Assembly (NCBI GenBank): GCA_025363715.1
Contig: JANYLR010000104.1
Coordinates: forward strand, 42,044-106,043
Length of the DNA stretch: 64,000 nt
Direction: 5' to 3'
From: Holophagaceae bacterium
GTDB lineage: Bacteria > Acidobacteriota > Holophagae > Holophagales > Holophagaceae
Numbering within the stretch: the first letter of the stretch is position 1; the number at the start of each line of letters is the position of its first letter. A program made the translations under genes and the position numbers. Positions 17,214-25,721 of the stretch are shown piece after piece. The notes below the pieces were generated by a model. It did not search any database. It was not told the DNA's origin and saw only the letters and a program-made list of their open reading frames with translations.

Positions 17214-17621
17214 ATGCGGGATCATCGAAAGCTGATTGCTTTCACGAAGGCGCGGGAGCTGGCCCTGGAGGTGTACCGGGCCACCTCGATGTTCCCTCGG
17301 GAGGAGCAGTTTGGATTGACATCGCAACTCAGGCGGGCATCAGTGTCCATCTCATCCAATCTAGTGGAGGGTTGCGCCAGGCGGAGTGAACGAGATTATC
17401 TGCGATTCGTGGATATGGCACTCGGATCGGCCCGGGAATTGGAATTCCAATTAGAGCTAGCCCAGGAATTGGGGTTTTTAGGAGAGAATGGACGTTTGAT
17501 CGGGTTATCCCAGGAGGTTGCCCGATTGGTGGCTGGACTTGCCAATTCCTTGGCGAATGTCCGTTCCAGGGACGGGAGCTGCCAGAACGCCGGTTCCCAT
17601 CCACTGAGGACTGAGGACTGA
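17214..17621 (+). CDS. Four-helix-bundle protein (S23/IVS family)
   Basis: 135 residues from the ATG at 17214. The motif set matches the family known from intervening sequences in 23S rRNA genes and the related Avd proteins: KARELALEVYRATSMFP, then FGLTSQLRRASVSISSNLVEGCAR and FVDMALGSARELEFQLELA. Family structures are pentameric four-helix bundles that bind nucleic acid; the biological role of free-standing copies is not known. The last residues (HPLRTED) and the stop are encoded by the right tandem repeat, so gene and repeat array form one unit. It is an intruder in the chaperone operon. Confidence 0.85.
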   Translation: MRDHRKLIAFTKARELALEVYRATSMFPREEQFGLTSQLRRASVSISSNLVEGCARRSERDYLRFVDMALGSARELEFQLELAQELGFLGENGRLIGLSQEVARLVAGLANSLANVRSRDGSCQNAGSHPLRTED

Positions 17622-17649
17622 GGACTGAGGACTGAAGACTGAGGACTGA
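17603..17649 (+). repeat. Right 7-bp tandem array (ACTGAGG x6)
   Basis: Six units ACTGAGG (the fifth is ACTGAAG) and a partial unit, reading into the dnaJ leader. Reverse complement of the left array. It encodes the C-terminus of the four-helix-bundle protein. Confidence 0.85.
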
Positions 17650-17656
17650 CCCAACA

Positions 17657-18814
17657 ATGAAACGCGACTACTACGAAGTGCTCGGTGTCTCGAAGGAGGC
17701 CGGGGCCGACGATCTGAAGAAGGCCTACCGCAAGCTGGCCATGGAACTGCATCCGGACCGGAATCCCGGAAACAAGGAGGCGGAGGAGAAATTCAAGGAG
17801 GCCGCCGAGGCCTACAGCGTGCTGTCGGATGCCGAGAAGCGGAAGGTCTACGATCAGTTCGGCCATGCGGGCCTGGGCGGCGCGGGCGGCGGCGGGCAGC
17901 AGTTCCAGTTTGATCCGAACCAGTTCGCGGATTTCGAGGACATCCTGGGCAGCTTCTTCGGCGGGGGGATGTTCGGCGACCTCTTCGGCGGCGGCCGTCG
18001 CCGCGCCACCGGCGAGGAGCGGGGCTCGGACCTCCAGTACAACCTCAAGCTCAGCTTCCACGACGCCATCTTCGGGAAGGAGGCGGTGGAACTCAGCATC
18101 CCCCGTCTCGAAGCCTGCGATACCTGCCATGGCTCCGGTTGCGAAGCGGGTTCAAGGCCCGAGACCTGCCCCCAGTGCCGGGGCGCCGGGCAGGTGGCCG
18201 TGCGACAGGGCTTCTTCCAGATGCTCACGCCCTGCCCCCGCTGCCAAGGCCGGGGACGCGTCATCCCCAAGCCCTGCCGCAGCTGCCATGGCGAGGGAAG
18301 AGTCCACCGGAAATCCAAGGTGAGCTTCAAGGTGCCTGCGGGCGTGGACCGGGGCACCCGGCTCCGGCTGCAGAACCAGGGCGAATCGGGCCGTTCCGGG
18401 GGCCGCACCGGCGATCTCTACGTGGTCTTCGAGGTGGAGCCGGATGCCCGCTACGAGCGGGATGGCAGCGATCTGCACCGGCGGCTGGAGGTCCACTGGC
18501 CCCTGCTGGTCATGGGCGGGACCCTCGAGGTCGAGACGCCCTATGGCGCGGACAAGGTGAAGCTGGCCCCGGGCACCCCCGCCGATCATGTCGTGAAGCT
18601 GATGAACGCCGGCGTCCCCCGGCTGCAGGGCAGCGGCCGCGGCGACCTCTACCTGCATCTGCGGGTGGCGGTGCCGAAATCCCTGAGTGCCGACCAGCGT
18701 CAGCTCGTGGAACAGCTCCACCGCAGCCTGGACGGCGGATCCGCGCCAGTCGAAGAGGAAGGCTTCCTCGCCAAGGTGTTCGGGTCCGAGAAGGGGAAGA
18801 AGAAGCGGAAGTAG
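17657..18814 (+). CDS. dnaJ: Co-chaperone DnaJ (Hsp40)
   Basis: 385 residues: J domain with HPD ([10 protein letters not shown]), Gly/Phe-rich linker ([12 protein letters not shown] to [13 protein letters not shown]), four zinc repeats ([32 protein letters not shown]), and the C-terminal substrate-binding domains ([17 protein letters not shown]). It stimulates DnaK ATPase and hands over unfolded protein. The gene starts 7 bases after the tandem repeat of the inserted cassette and no good Shine-Dalgarno is visible (…GACCCAACA-ATG), so the insertion may have altered its translation. A Lys-rich tail ends the protein. Confidence 0.94.
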   Translation: MKRDYYEVLGVSKEAGADDLKKAYRKLAMELHPDRNPGNKEAEEKFKEAAEAYSVLSDAEKRKVYDQFGHAGLGGAGGGGQQFQFDPNQFADFEDILGSFFGGGMFGDLFGGGRRRATGEERGSDLQYNLKLSFHDAIFGKEAVELSIPRLEACDTCHGSGCEAGSRPETCPQCRGAGQVAVRQGFFQMLTPCPRCQGRGRVIPKPCRSCHGEGRVHRKSKVSFKVPAGVDRGTRLRLQNQGESGRSGGRTGDLYVVFEVEPDARYERDGSDLHRRLEVHWPLLVMGGTLEVETPYGADKVKLAPGTPADHVVKLMNAGVPRLQGSGRGDLYLHLRVAVPKSLSADQRQLVEQLHRSLDGGSAPVEEEGFLAKVFGSEKGKKKRK

Positions 18815-18827
18815 GCGTCAAGAACTC

Positions 18828-19985
18828 TTAACCCGCCACCACGACTCTCCCCTTGCCCTCCTTCTTGGCCCGCAGGAGCGCCTGATCGGCCTGTTCGATG
18901 AGGTGCCCGGCGCCGTTGGCATGTTCGGGATAGGCTGCCACTCCGGCGCTGAGCGAGATGGCGAGCTGTTCCCGGCCCAGGTCCAGGGGATGCTCCCGCA
19001 GCACCTGGAGCAGGCGCTCGGCCAGCTTGCTGGCGCCCTGAGAGGTGGTGCTGGGCATGAGGATGCAGAACTCGTCGCCGCCATAGCGGTAGAGCCGGTC
19101 ATGGGCGCGGCAGAGCCGCTGGGCGATGCTGGCCACGGACTCCAGCATGAGGCTGCCGGTGGGATGGCCGTGGCTGGTGTTCACGCGCTTGAGGTCGTCG
19201 ACATCCAGGAACAACAGGGCGAGGGGTTCGGCCTTGGTGGCCGCAGAGCGCACGGCCTGGGGCAGCTCGGCCTCCAGGCAGCGGCGGTTCTGCGCCACGG
19301 TGAGATCGTCCTTGAAAGATAGCGCCCGGCTTTCTTCCAGCTGCCAGGCATTGAGCAGCAGCGGCTCCATATCATCGAAGCCCCGGAGGAAGCGCTCCGG
19401 CGATTCCCTGGGGTCCACCAGACGCAGGATCCCCAGCTGTTCGGAAGGGGCCAGCAGGAAGGCCTCACCGCGCCGGAGGAGCTCAGCCGCCTCCTGGCGG
19501 GGCAGGGGGGCTTCCGGGAAGGCGCCATCCCCCGCCCGCTGGTAGAACGTGTCGTCCCGACGCAGCCAGATGGCGCCGCCCGTGGCTCCGGAGAGCCGGA
19601 TGGCCCGTCCCAGGACCAGCCGGAGCAGCTCGTCCAGCGAAGCCATGTGCATCATCTGGCGGAGCCAGCCCTCACTGCCCAGGTCCCGCTGGCGCAGGTG
19701 CAGCAGGGCTTCCCGCGCGGCCTCCAGGGGCCGGTCCTGGAGGAGCACCCAGCCGGGCCGGAGGCTCAGCACGGCGCTCACGGCTTCCGGCTCCGCCTTC
19801 TCCACCCACCAGAGGATCTCGTGCCCCTCCTCGGGGATCAGACGGGGGTCCGGGTGGTTCGCCACCAGCACCAGGGAACCGGGGCCGGGGCCCGGAAGGA
19901 TCTCGTGCCCCCACGCCGCCAGGGCCAGCCGCAGGGTCTCCCCCGCGGCGGAGGGATGGACGTCCAACCAGTGGATTCCAGGCAT
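18828..19985 (-). CDS. Diguanylate cyclase (GGDEF) with N-terminal sensory region
   Basis: 385 residues from the ATG at 19985 (GGGAG 4 bases upstream; the track start is 10 codons longer). Residues 1-95 form a small Rossmann-like domain without phosphoacceptor motif, about 100-225 resemble a GAF-type sensor (LDELLRLVLGRAIRLSGATG), and the C-terminal 160 residues are a GGDEF domain with the intact active site RYGGDEF. RAHD, five residues before it, matches the RxxD inhibitory c-di-GMP site. It should make c-di-GMP, a signal that often controls pili and surface polysaccharides. The neighbouring pilus genes make that link plausible. Confidence 0.88.
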   Translation of the reverse strand: MPGIHWLDVHPSAAGETLRLALAAWGHEILPGPGPGSLVLVANHPDPRLIPEEGHEILWWVEKAEPEAVSAVLSLRPGWVLLQDRPLEAAREALLHLRQRDLGSEGWLRQMMHMASLDELLRLVLGRAIRLSGATGGAIWLRRDDTFYQRAGDGAFPEAPLPRQEAAELLRRGEAFLLAPSEQLGILRLVDPRESPERFLRGFDDMEPLLLNAWQLEESRALSFKDDLTVAQNRRCLEAELPQAVRSAATKAEPLALLFLDVDDLKRVNTSHGHPTGSLMLESVASIAQRLCRAHDRLYRYGGDEFCILMPSTTSQGASKLAERLLQVLREHPLDLGREQLAISLSAGVAAYPEHANGAGHLIEQADQALLRAKKEGKGRVVVAG

Positions 19986-20030
19986 GAGGCTCCCTGATGA
20001 CAGGCTCTTCGGCATGGGAGAAGGTTCCGC

Positions 20031-21989
20031 TTAACCCAAGGCCGCCTCAAGGCGGATGGCGAGCTGACGCAGATGGGCGGCCAGCTGGTTCAGGGCGGGC
20101 AGCGAGCCATCCTTCTGGCCGCGTTCGACCCGGACCCACCGTTTGAGCAGGGCCAGGGACTGGGGATCCCGCACGCCCAGGCGTTTGGAAGTCTGGATGA
20201 GTTTGTGGGAGAGGCGGGTCCGATCCGCGCCGGAGGGCTCCTCCAGCAGGTCCGAAATGAGCCGCAGGGCCTCCTGGGCCACCTCCAGATCCTGGCGGAT
20301 CAAGGGGACCCGGGCATTGATCCGGAGCAGGAAGAGCTCCAGGAAGCGCAGCAGCTCCCCCAGCAGATCCATGCCGTCCCGCAGGGCCTGGGGCACGTCA
20401 TGGGGCGATTCGAGCAGCCGGCCCAGCTCCTGGATCAGCCGTTCGGCTTCTTCCCGGTCGGGACGCCGCATGAGTGGGAATTCCGGGCTCCGGCGGAAGG
20501 CCAGCAGGTGCCGGTAGGTGTGGGAAAGGCCCAGGGCCAGCCGGGGCCAGTCCTGCAACTCCAGGTGGAGCTGTAGCTGACCATGGAGGGGTGGCACCTG
20601 TTCCCAGAGCCGCTGGATGCGCAGCCGCAGGCGCTCACCTTCCTCCATCATGCTGGGGGATTCGGGGAAGAGCCGGTGCTGGACATCCGGGGAGAAGATC
20701 CCCACCAGCTCGCCCATGAGCTGTTTCTGGTGGTTGATGAGCAGGCCGCGCAGGTTATCGAGGGTCTGGGCGAGCTGGTCCGCATCCTGACCGGCCAGGG
20801 CCTGCTGAAGGAGGCTGCGCAGGGTGCCCTGGTCCTGCTGGAGGCTCAGCACCGCCTGCCGGAGGAAGGCTCGCAGCCGGTGGGAACTGGAGCGGGTGGG
20901 ATCCAGCAGCTCGCCGCGGGCGGGATCGTAGGTCCGCTCCGCCAGGCGGCCCAGCTCGGCTTCCAGGACCAGGAAGGACGGGACGGCGGCGTAGCGGTCG
21001 CGGAGGCCGGCATTGGCGGCGAGTTCCAGGGGTTCCAGGAGTCCCAGCAGCGAGATGTGGCTGGCCAGGGCCCGGGCCACCACCGAAAACGCGGGGCGAT
21101 CGTCCCGGCGGATCTGCTGAAGCAGGCGCCGCAGCTCCGGGGGCATGCTGTCGCGGAACAGATCGGTATCCATGCGGGGCAGGGACCAGCCCAGGTGGTC
21201 CCAGAGCCAGCGGAGGCTGCCCCGCACCTGCTCGACGGCGGGCCAGTGGATGCCCCGATCCAGCGGGCGGACCAGGCCGAGGCGGAGGTTGGATACCACG
21301 TGCTCCAGCAGGAGCAGGGGTTCCACCCGGGCATGAATTTCGACCGGGATGCAGGCCTCCAGATGCTCAGCCAGGCGAGTCAGGGCTTCCTCCAGGCGCC
21401 CCTGGCCCTGAATGGCCCGGTTGACCGTCTTCATCTGGGCGTTCAGCTTGGCCACGGAAGCCACGCCCAGTTCGCTTTCCTGGAGGGCCGCCAGGATTTC
21501 GCGGAAGGCGATCCGGTGGTCCGCCAGGAAGGTGGACCAGAGCTGGCGGAGGTTGCCATTGTGTTCCGCGGGGGCGATGGACATGGCCCGCAGCGAAGCC
21601 AGGAGGTCCAGCAGCTGGGTTACCCAGGCGGGCTGCCGCTGCTCGGCCAGTAGCTCCCGATGGGCTGCCTCGGCCTGGTCCCCGATCCTGCCCAGGCTAT
21701 GGAGGATCACCAGGCCCATGGCGCTCCGCGCCTCCCCGAGTCGGCGCGGTGAGAAGTGGTGGAGGAAGGCCAGGAAGTACCCCAGGCTCCGCCGCAGGGA
21801 CGCCTGGGCAGGGGATTCCTCATTTGAGGTGGCCCGCTGAGGCGCAGCCTCCATCAGGGGTTCCAGGTCCAGGGCCCCTTCGCGAAGAATGTCTTCCAGC
21901 AGCGCCAGATCCGCTTTCGACAGACCCTTGTCCCGGATCAGCTGCCGGGCCAGCAGCAGGCGCTGGGGCTGGGTACCAGGAGTGGACAT
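20031..21989 (-). CDS. Large all-helical protein of unknown function
   Basis: 652 residues, soluble, very rich in Leu, Arg, Gln, Glu and Ala, predicted almost wholly helical, with many amphipathic repeats such as LRSLLQQALAGQDADQLAQTL and RLIQELGRLLESPHD. No signal peptide, membrane segment or catalytic motif is visible, and I do not recognise the family. It lies 45 bases upstream of the diguanylate cyclase in the same direction (likely co-transcribed) and diverges from pilB. A role as a scaffold or regulator tied to c-di-GMP or pili is only a guess from position. The ATG at 21989 is preferred over the TTG of the track. Confidence 0.7.
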   Translation of the reverse strand: MSTPGTQPQRLLLARQLIRDKGLSKADLALLEDILREGALDLEPLMEAAPQRATSNEESPAQASLRRSLGYFLAFLHHFSPRRLGEARSAMGLVILHSLGRIGDQAEAAHRELLAEQRQPAWVTQLLDLLASLRAMSIAPAEHNGNLRQLWSTFLADHRIAFREILAALQESELGVASVAKLNAQMKTVNRAIQGQGRLEEALTRLAEHLEACIPVEIHARVEPLLLLEHVVSNLRLGLVRPLDRGIHWPAVEQVRGSLRWLWDHLGWSLPRMDTDLFRDSMPPELRRLLQQIRRDDRPAFSVVARALASHISLLGLLEPLELAANAGLRDRYAAVPSFLVLEAELGRLAERTYDPARGELLDPTRSSSHRLRAFLRQAVLSLQQDQGTLRSLLQQALAGQDADQLAQTLDNLRGLLINHQKQLMGELVGIFSPDVQHRLFPESPSMMEEGERLRLRIQRLWEQVPPLHGQLQLHLELQDWPRLALGLSHTYRHLLAFRRSPEFPLMRRPDREEAERLIQELGRLLESPHDVPQALRDGMDLLGELLRFLELFLLRINARVPLIRQDLEVAQEALRLISDLLEEPSGADRTRLSHKLIQTSKRLGVRDPQSLALLKRWVRVERGQKDGSLPALNQLAAHLRQLAIRLEAALG

Positions 21990-22068
21990 GGCAAAAGCAT
22001 ACAATGGTTAAGAGATCAGAACCTGTGGGTGGTGATACCATCGCCTCACCCCAATCTGGAGGCAGCCG

Positions 22069-23916
22069 GTGGTCAGCAAGCTCGGGGAAATGCTCGTCAA
22101 GGCCCAGCTCATCACGGATACGCAGCTGGATGAGGTCATGAAAATCCAGCGCAGGGAAGGCGGCAAGCTCGGCAGCATCGTCGTGCGGGCCGGTTTCTGT
22201 TCGGATCAGGACATCGTGAGCTTCCTGGGGATGCAGTACGGCGTCCCCGCCGCGGATCTGGAGCAGTGGCCGCCCATCGATGCGGGCGTCATCGCCCTCA
22301 TCCCCCGGGATCTGGCCCAGCGGCACAAGGTCCTGCCCCTCCAGCGCACCGGCAACGTCCTGACCCTTGCCATGTCCGATCCCACGGACATCTTTGCCAT
22401 GGACGATGTGCGCTTCCATACGGGCTACAACGTGGATCCCGTGGTCTCCAGCGAGATGGGCCTCGTCCGGGCCGTGGAGAAGTACTACGGCGGCAACAGC
22501 GCCGTGCGGCTGGCTGAGGGCGCCAAGGCCCGAGGCACGACCACCATGGGCGGTGGTGGGGGCACCTCCGGCGGTGGTCCAATGGCTACGGATTCTGCCC
22601 AGCCCTTCGATGAGGAAGAAGAACAATTCGATCTGTCCGAGCTGGAGCAGGAACTCGACGCGGACGCGGAATTCGATACCACCGATGAAGACGAAGGCAG
22701 CGTCAACGTCGGCAGCCTGAAGCGGGGCAGCGAAGACGCCCCGGTGGTGAAGCTGGTGAACATGGTGCTCATCGACGCCATCAAGCGCGGCGCCTCGGAT
22801 ATCCACATCGAGCCCTATGAAAAGACCTACCGCATCCGGTTCCGCATCGACGGCATCCTGATGGAGGTCATGCGGCCCAACCTGAAGCTCAAGGATCCAC
22901 TGACCTCCCGCGTGAAGATCCTGGCCAAGCTCAACATCGCCGAGCGGCGGCTGCCCCAGGACGGGCGCATCAAGCTGCGGGTGAACATGGGTGGCCGGCA
23001 GAAGGTCATCGACTACCGCGTGAGCATCCTGCCGACCCTGTTTGGCGAAAAAATCGTGTTGCGCCTGCTGGATAGCGACAAGCTCATGCTGGACCTTACC
23101 AAGCTCGGCTTCGAGCAGGAGAGCCTGGATCGCTGGGACCGGCAGATCTCCAAGCCCTACGGCATGATCCTGGTGACCGGCCCCACGGGCTCCGGGAAGA
23201 CCAATACCCTCTATTCCTCCATCGCCAAGCTCAACACCGTCGATACCAACATCATGACCGCCGAGGATCCGGTGGAATTCAACTTCCCTGGCATCAATCA
23301 GGTGCAAATGAAGGAGCAGATCGGGCTGAATTTCGCCGCGGCCCTGCGCTCCTTCCTCCGACAGGATCCCAACATCATCCTGGTGGGCGAGATCCGCGAC
23401 TTCGAGACCGCCGAAATCGCCATCAAGGCCAGCCTGACGGGCCATCTGGTGCTGTCCACCCTGCACACCAATGACGCTCCCAGCACCATCAACCGGCTTA
23501 TGAACATGGGCGTGGAACCCTTCCTGGTGGCTACCTCCGTGAACATCATCTGCGCCCAGCGGCTGGTGCGGCGGCTCTGCACCAATTGCAAGGCGGTGGA
23601 TCCCCACCAGCAGCCCGAGGAAGCCCTCTACAAGGTGGGCTTCACGCCCGAGGAAGTGCAACGGGGCATCACCTTCTACAAGCCCGTGGGCTGCGAGGTC
23701 TGCAACAAGCGCGGCTACAAGGGCCGGGTGGGGCTTTACGAAGTGCTGGAGATGTCCGAGACCCTCAAGGACATGATCCTCACCGGCGCCTCCGCCATCG
23801 AGATCCGCGAGCAGGGCCAGAAGGAAGGCATGATCACCTTGCGCCGTTCCGGCTGCCGCAAGGTCCTGGATGGCGTCACCACCATCGAAGAAATCATCCG
23901 CGAGACCGTGTTGTAA
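22069..23916 (+). CDS. pilB: Type IV pilus extension ATPase PilB
   Basis: 615 residues from a GTG preceded by GGAGG. The N-terminal T2SSE-N domain (LGEMLVKAQLITDTQL) is followed by an acidic linker (about 175-215) and the ATPase core: Walker A GPTGSGKTN, Asp box (MTAEDPVEFNF), Walker B region (NIILVGEIRDFETAEIA), His box (LSTLHTNDAPSTINRL), and the tetracysteine zinc site (CTNCKA, CEVCNKRGYKG). PilB hexamers power pilin assembly at the inner membrane. It starts the pilB-pilT-pilC-pilin series, interrupted by a cassette before pilT. Confidence 0.95.
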   Translation: MVSKLGEMLVKAQLITDTQLDEVMKIQRREGGKLGSIVVRAGFCSDQDIVSFLGMQYGVPAADLEQWPPIDAGVIALIPRDLAQRHKVLPLQRTGNVLTLAMSDPTDIFAMDDVRFHTGYNVDPVVSSEMGLVRAVEKYYGGNSAVRLAEGAKARGTTTMGGGGGTSGGGPMATDSAQPFDEEEEQFDLSELEQELDADAEFDTTDEDEGSVNVGSLKRGSEDAPVVKLVNMVLIDAIKRGASDIHIEPYEKTYRIRFRIDGILMEVMRPNLKLKDPLTSRVKILAKLNIAERRLPQDGRIKLRVNMGGRQKVIDYRVSILPTLFGEKIVLRLLDSDKLMLDLTKLGFEQESLDRWDRQISKPYGMILVTGPTGSGKTNTLYSSIAKLNTVDTNIMTAEDPVEFNFPGINQVQMKEQIGLNFAAALRSFLRQDPNIILVGEIRDFETAEIAIKASLTGHLVLSTLHTNDAPSTINRLMNMGVEPFLVATSVNIICAQRLVRRLCTNCKAVDPHQQPEEALYKVGFTPEEVQRGITFYKPVGCEVCNKRGYKGRVGLYEVLEMSETLKDMILTGASAIEIREQGQKEGMITLRRSGCRKVLDGVTTIEEIIRETVL

Positions 23917-23946
23917 TTTTCATACAAGAAGAAGAAAAGATCTTTG

Positions 23947-23985
23947 ACAGGATTAACAGGATTGAAAGATTGGATTAACAGGATT
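23947..23985 (+). repeat. Left 9-bp-period repeat of the GxxExxY cassette
   Basis: Two double units GGATTAACAGGATT separated by GAAAGATT. Nearly identical arrays occur at 49374-49412 and 51576-51613. Confidence 0.85.
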
Positions 23986-24001
23986 TCAAAAAGGAATGGT
24001 C

Positions 24002-24394
24002 ATGGCGGTGGGTGAGAATGCCATGAATGAGCTGTCTGGGCGCGTGATTGGGGCGGCGATGCGGGTGCATTCGGCGCTTGGGCCTGGATTCACGGAGGGC
24101 GTCTACCAAAATGCGCTGGCACTCGAAATGACCCTGGAAGGCATTCCGTTTGAACGCGAAGTGAAACTTGAAGTCCGCTATCGGGGTGAACTGGTCGGGC
24201 AGTATCGAGCAGACCTTCTGGTCGCAGGTGTGCTGATCTTGGAACTGAAAGCCGTTCAGGCCATCCTTCCCGAATACGAAGTCCGGGTAGTCAATTACCT
24301 CGCCGCCACTGGTTTGGAACATGCATTGCTTCTGAACTTCGGGACAAAGAGCCTCCAGTTGAAAAAGAAATTCAGGAATTTCCGCCCTTCTTGA
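24002..24394 (+). CDS. GxxExxY protein (PD-(D/E)XK nuclease-like)
   Basis: 130 residues. The ATG at 24002 has AAGGA 6 bases upstream; the track's ATG at 23996 has none at useful distance. The family motif GPGFTEGVY (G29, E32, Y35) is followed by a PD-(D/E)XK-like core: D71 in YRADLLV and E81-x-K83 in LILELKAV. The protein is small, basic at its C-terminus (LKKKFRNFRPS) and of the type scattered through bacterial genomes. No activity has been proven that I know of. It lies alone inside inverted tandem repeats and is foreign to the pil operon. Confidence 0.85.
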   Translation: MAVGENAMNELSGRVIGAAMRVHSALGPGFTEGVYQNALALEMTLEGIPFEREVKLEVRYRGELVGQYRADLLVAGVLILELKAVQAILPEYEVRVVNYLAATGLEHALLLNFGTKSLQLKKKFRNFRPS

Positions 24395-24431
24395 ATCCTG
24401 TTAATCCTGCTTTTAATCCTGTTAATCCTGT
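24394..24431 (+). repeat. Right 9-bp-period repeat of the GxxExxY cassette
   Basis: AATCCTGTTAATCCTG, CTTT, TAATCCTGTTAATCCTGT; inverted copy of the left array and matching 51898-51935. A T-rich run (CCCAGCTTTTTGTTTTT) follows outward. Confidence 0.85.
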
Positions 24432-24460
24432 CCCAGCTTTTTGTTTTTCCCGAGGCCCCC

Positions 24461-25651
24461 ATGAGTGAAGTCGGCGCCAATTACGTTGCACCTCTCCAGC
24501 AGCTCCTCAAGACGATGGTGGAGTACGGGGGCACGGATCTGCACATCACCACGGAGTCGGCCCCCCAGATCCGCATCGATGGACGGATGGTGCCCCTCTA
24601 GCTGCCGCCCCTGGACGCATCGCAGACCCGCTGGCTCTGCTACGGCGTGATGACCGACCAGCAGAAGCACCGCCTCGAGGAGGACTTCGAGGTGGACTTC
24701 TCCTTCGGGCTGCAGGGTGTGGCCCGCTTCCGAGCCAACGTGTTCAACCAGCGGGGGGCCACGGCGGGCGTGTTCCGGACCATCCCCGAACAGATCCGGA
24801 GCTTCGATCAGCTGGGTCTGCCGCCGGCCATCCAGGGACTGTGCAGCAAACCGCGCGGCCTGGTGCTGGTGACCGGCGTGACCGGTTCCGGCAAGTCCAC
24901 CACCCTGGCAGCCATGATCGACAAGATCAATGCCGAAGAGCCCGTCCACATCCTCACCATCGAGGATCCCGTGGAATACGTCCACAAGCACCGGCGCGCC
25001 CTGGTGAACCAACGCGAGATCCACGCCGATACCCACAGTTTCAAGAAGGCCCTGCGGTCGGCCCTGCGCCAGGATCCGGACGTGGTGCTGGTGGGTGAGA
25101 TGCGGGATCTCGAGACCATCGAGTCCGCCCTGACCATCGCCGAAACCGGCCACCTCACCTTCGGCACCCTCCACACCAGCAGCACCGTGCAGACCATCAA
25201 CCGCATCATCGACGTGTTCCCCAGCCACCAGCAGCCCCAGATCCGGGCCCAGCTCTCCCTGGTGCTGGAAGGCATCATCTGCCAGAGCCTCATTCCCAAG
25301 GCCAGCGGCAAGGGCCGGTCCCTGGCCCTGGAGATCCTGATTCCCAATTCCGCCATCCGGAACCTCATCCGTGAGGACAAGATCCACCAGATCTACGGGG
25401 TCATGCAGGCGGGCCAGTCCAAGTACGGCATGCAGACCTTCAACCAGAGCCTGTCGGACCTGGTGATGAAAAGGGATATCACCCAGGAACAGGCCTTCGA
25501 CTACTCCTCGAACACCGATGAACTGCGGGAACTCATCAATCGCGGGGTCGGTGTGGGCTCCGCCGGGGGCCGTTCCGCCGCCCCCGGCCAGCCAGTCCAG
25601 CCGGTCAAGCCCGCCCTGGGGGGCCGAAACCCCAACATCAAGTACACCTAA
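24461..25651 (+). pseudogene. pilT: Type IV pilus retraction ATPase PilT with an in-frame amber codon
   Basis: The full PilT reading frame runs from ATG 24461 (MSEVGANYVAPLQQLLKTM) to 25651, but codon 47 is TAG (24599-24601) in VPL-stop-LPPL, where homologues have a sense codon. The frame is otherwise intact: Walker A GVTGSGKST, Asp box LTIEDPVEYVH, Walker B region DVVLVGEMRDLETIE, His box TFGTLHTSS, and a C-terminal AIRNLIREDK. As written, translation would stop after 46 residues; restart at GTG 24647 or ATG 24650 would give a protein lacking the N-terminal PAS-like domain. It may be a real pseudogene, a read error, a suppressed codon or reinitiation. UAG ends other genes here. Confidence 0.88.
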
Positions 25652-25721
25652 GACTTCTCCACAGGCGCTTTCCTGCCTATCCTGAAGGCACCACCGTTCC
25701 CAGCTACTCGCCGAGGTCCGC

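Larger units (their letters stand above)
17146..17649. mobile_element. Repeat-bounded cassette carrying a four-helix-bundle gene
   Basis: A single gene between tandem TCCTCAG units on the left (four units) and ACTGAGG units on the right (six units plus a partial). The right array is the reverse complement of the left, so the cassette ends are inverted. It interrupts the dnaK-dnaJ gap. No transposase is present. The cassette ends 7 bases before the dnaJ ATG, so the array sits where the dnaJ ribosome binding site would be expected. Confidence 0.72.
23947..24431. mobile_element. Repeat-bounded cassette carrying a GxxExxY gene
   Basis: Left end: ACAGGATTAACAGGATT, 8 bases, then GGATTAACAGGATT. 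Right end: AATCCTGTTAATCC, 7 bases, AATCCTGTTAATCC, then TGT. The ends are inverted copies with the same double-unit plan and the stop codon of the enclosed gene touches the right repeat. The cassette fills the pilB-pilT gap. No transposase is encoded. Confidence 0.75.

Noticed and set aside
17146-17649. CRISPR array
   Set aside because: The repeats are contiguous 7-bp units without spacers and the two arrays are inverted; no cas genes are present.
21820-23661. 613-codon minus-strand ORF opposite pilB
   Set aside because: Shadow of pilB, with His/Gly-rich translation and no recognisable domain.
23947-24431. Insertion sequence with its own transposase
   Set aside because: The only gene is a GxxExxY protein; no transposase ORF or DDE/HUH motif is present.
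24461-25651. UAG recoded as a sense codon genome-wide
   Set aside because: TAG is used as a stop by other genes in the window (for example scoB and the 3-hydroxybutyrate dehydrogenase gene) and RF1 is encoded at 11333.
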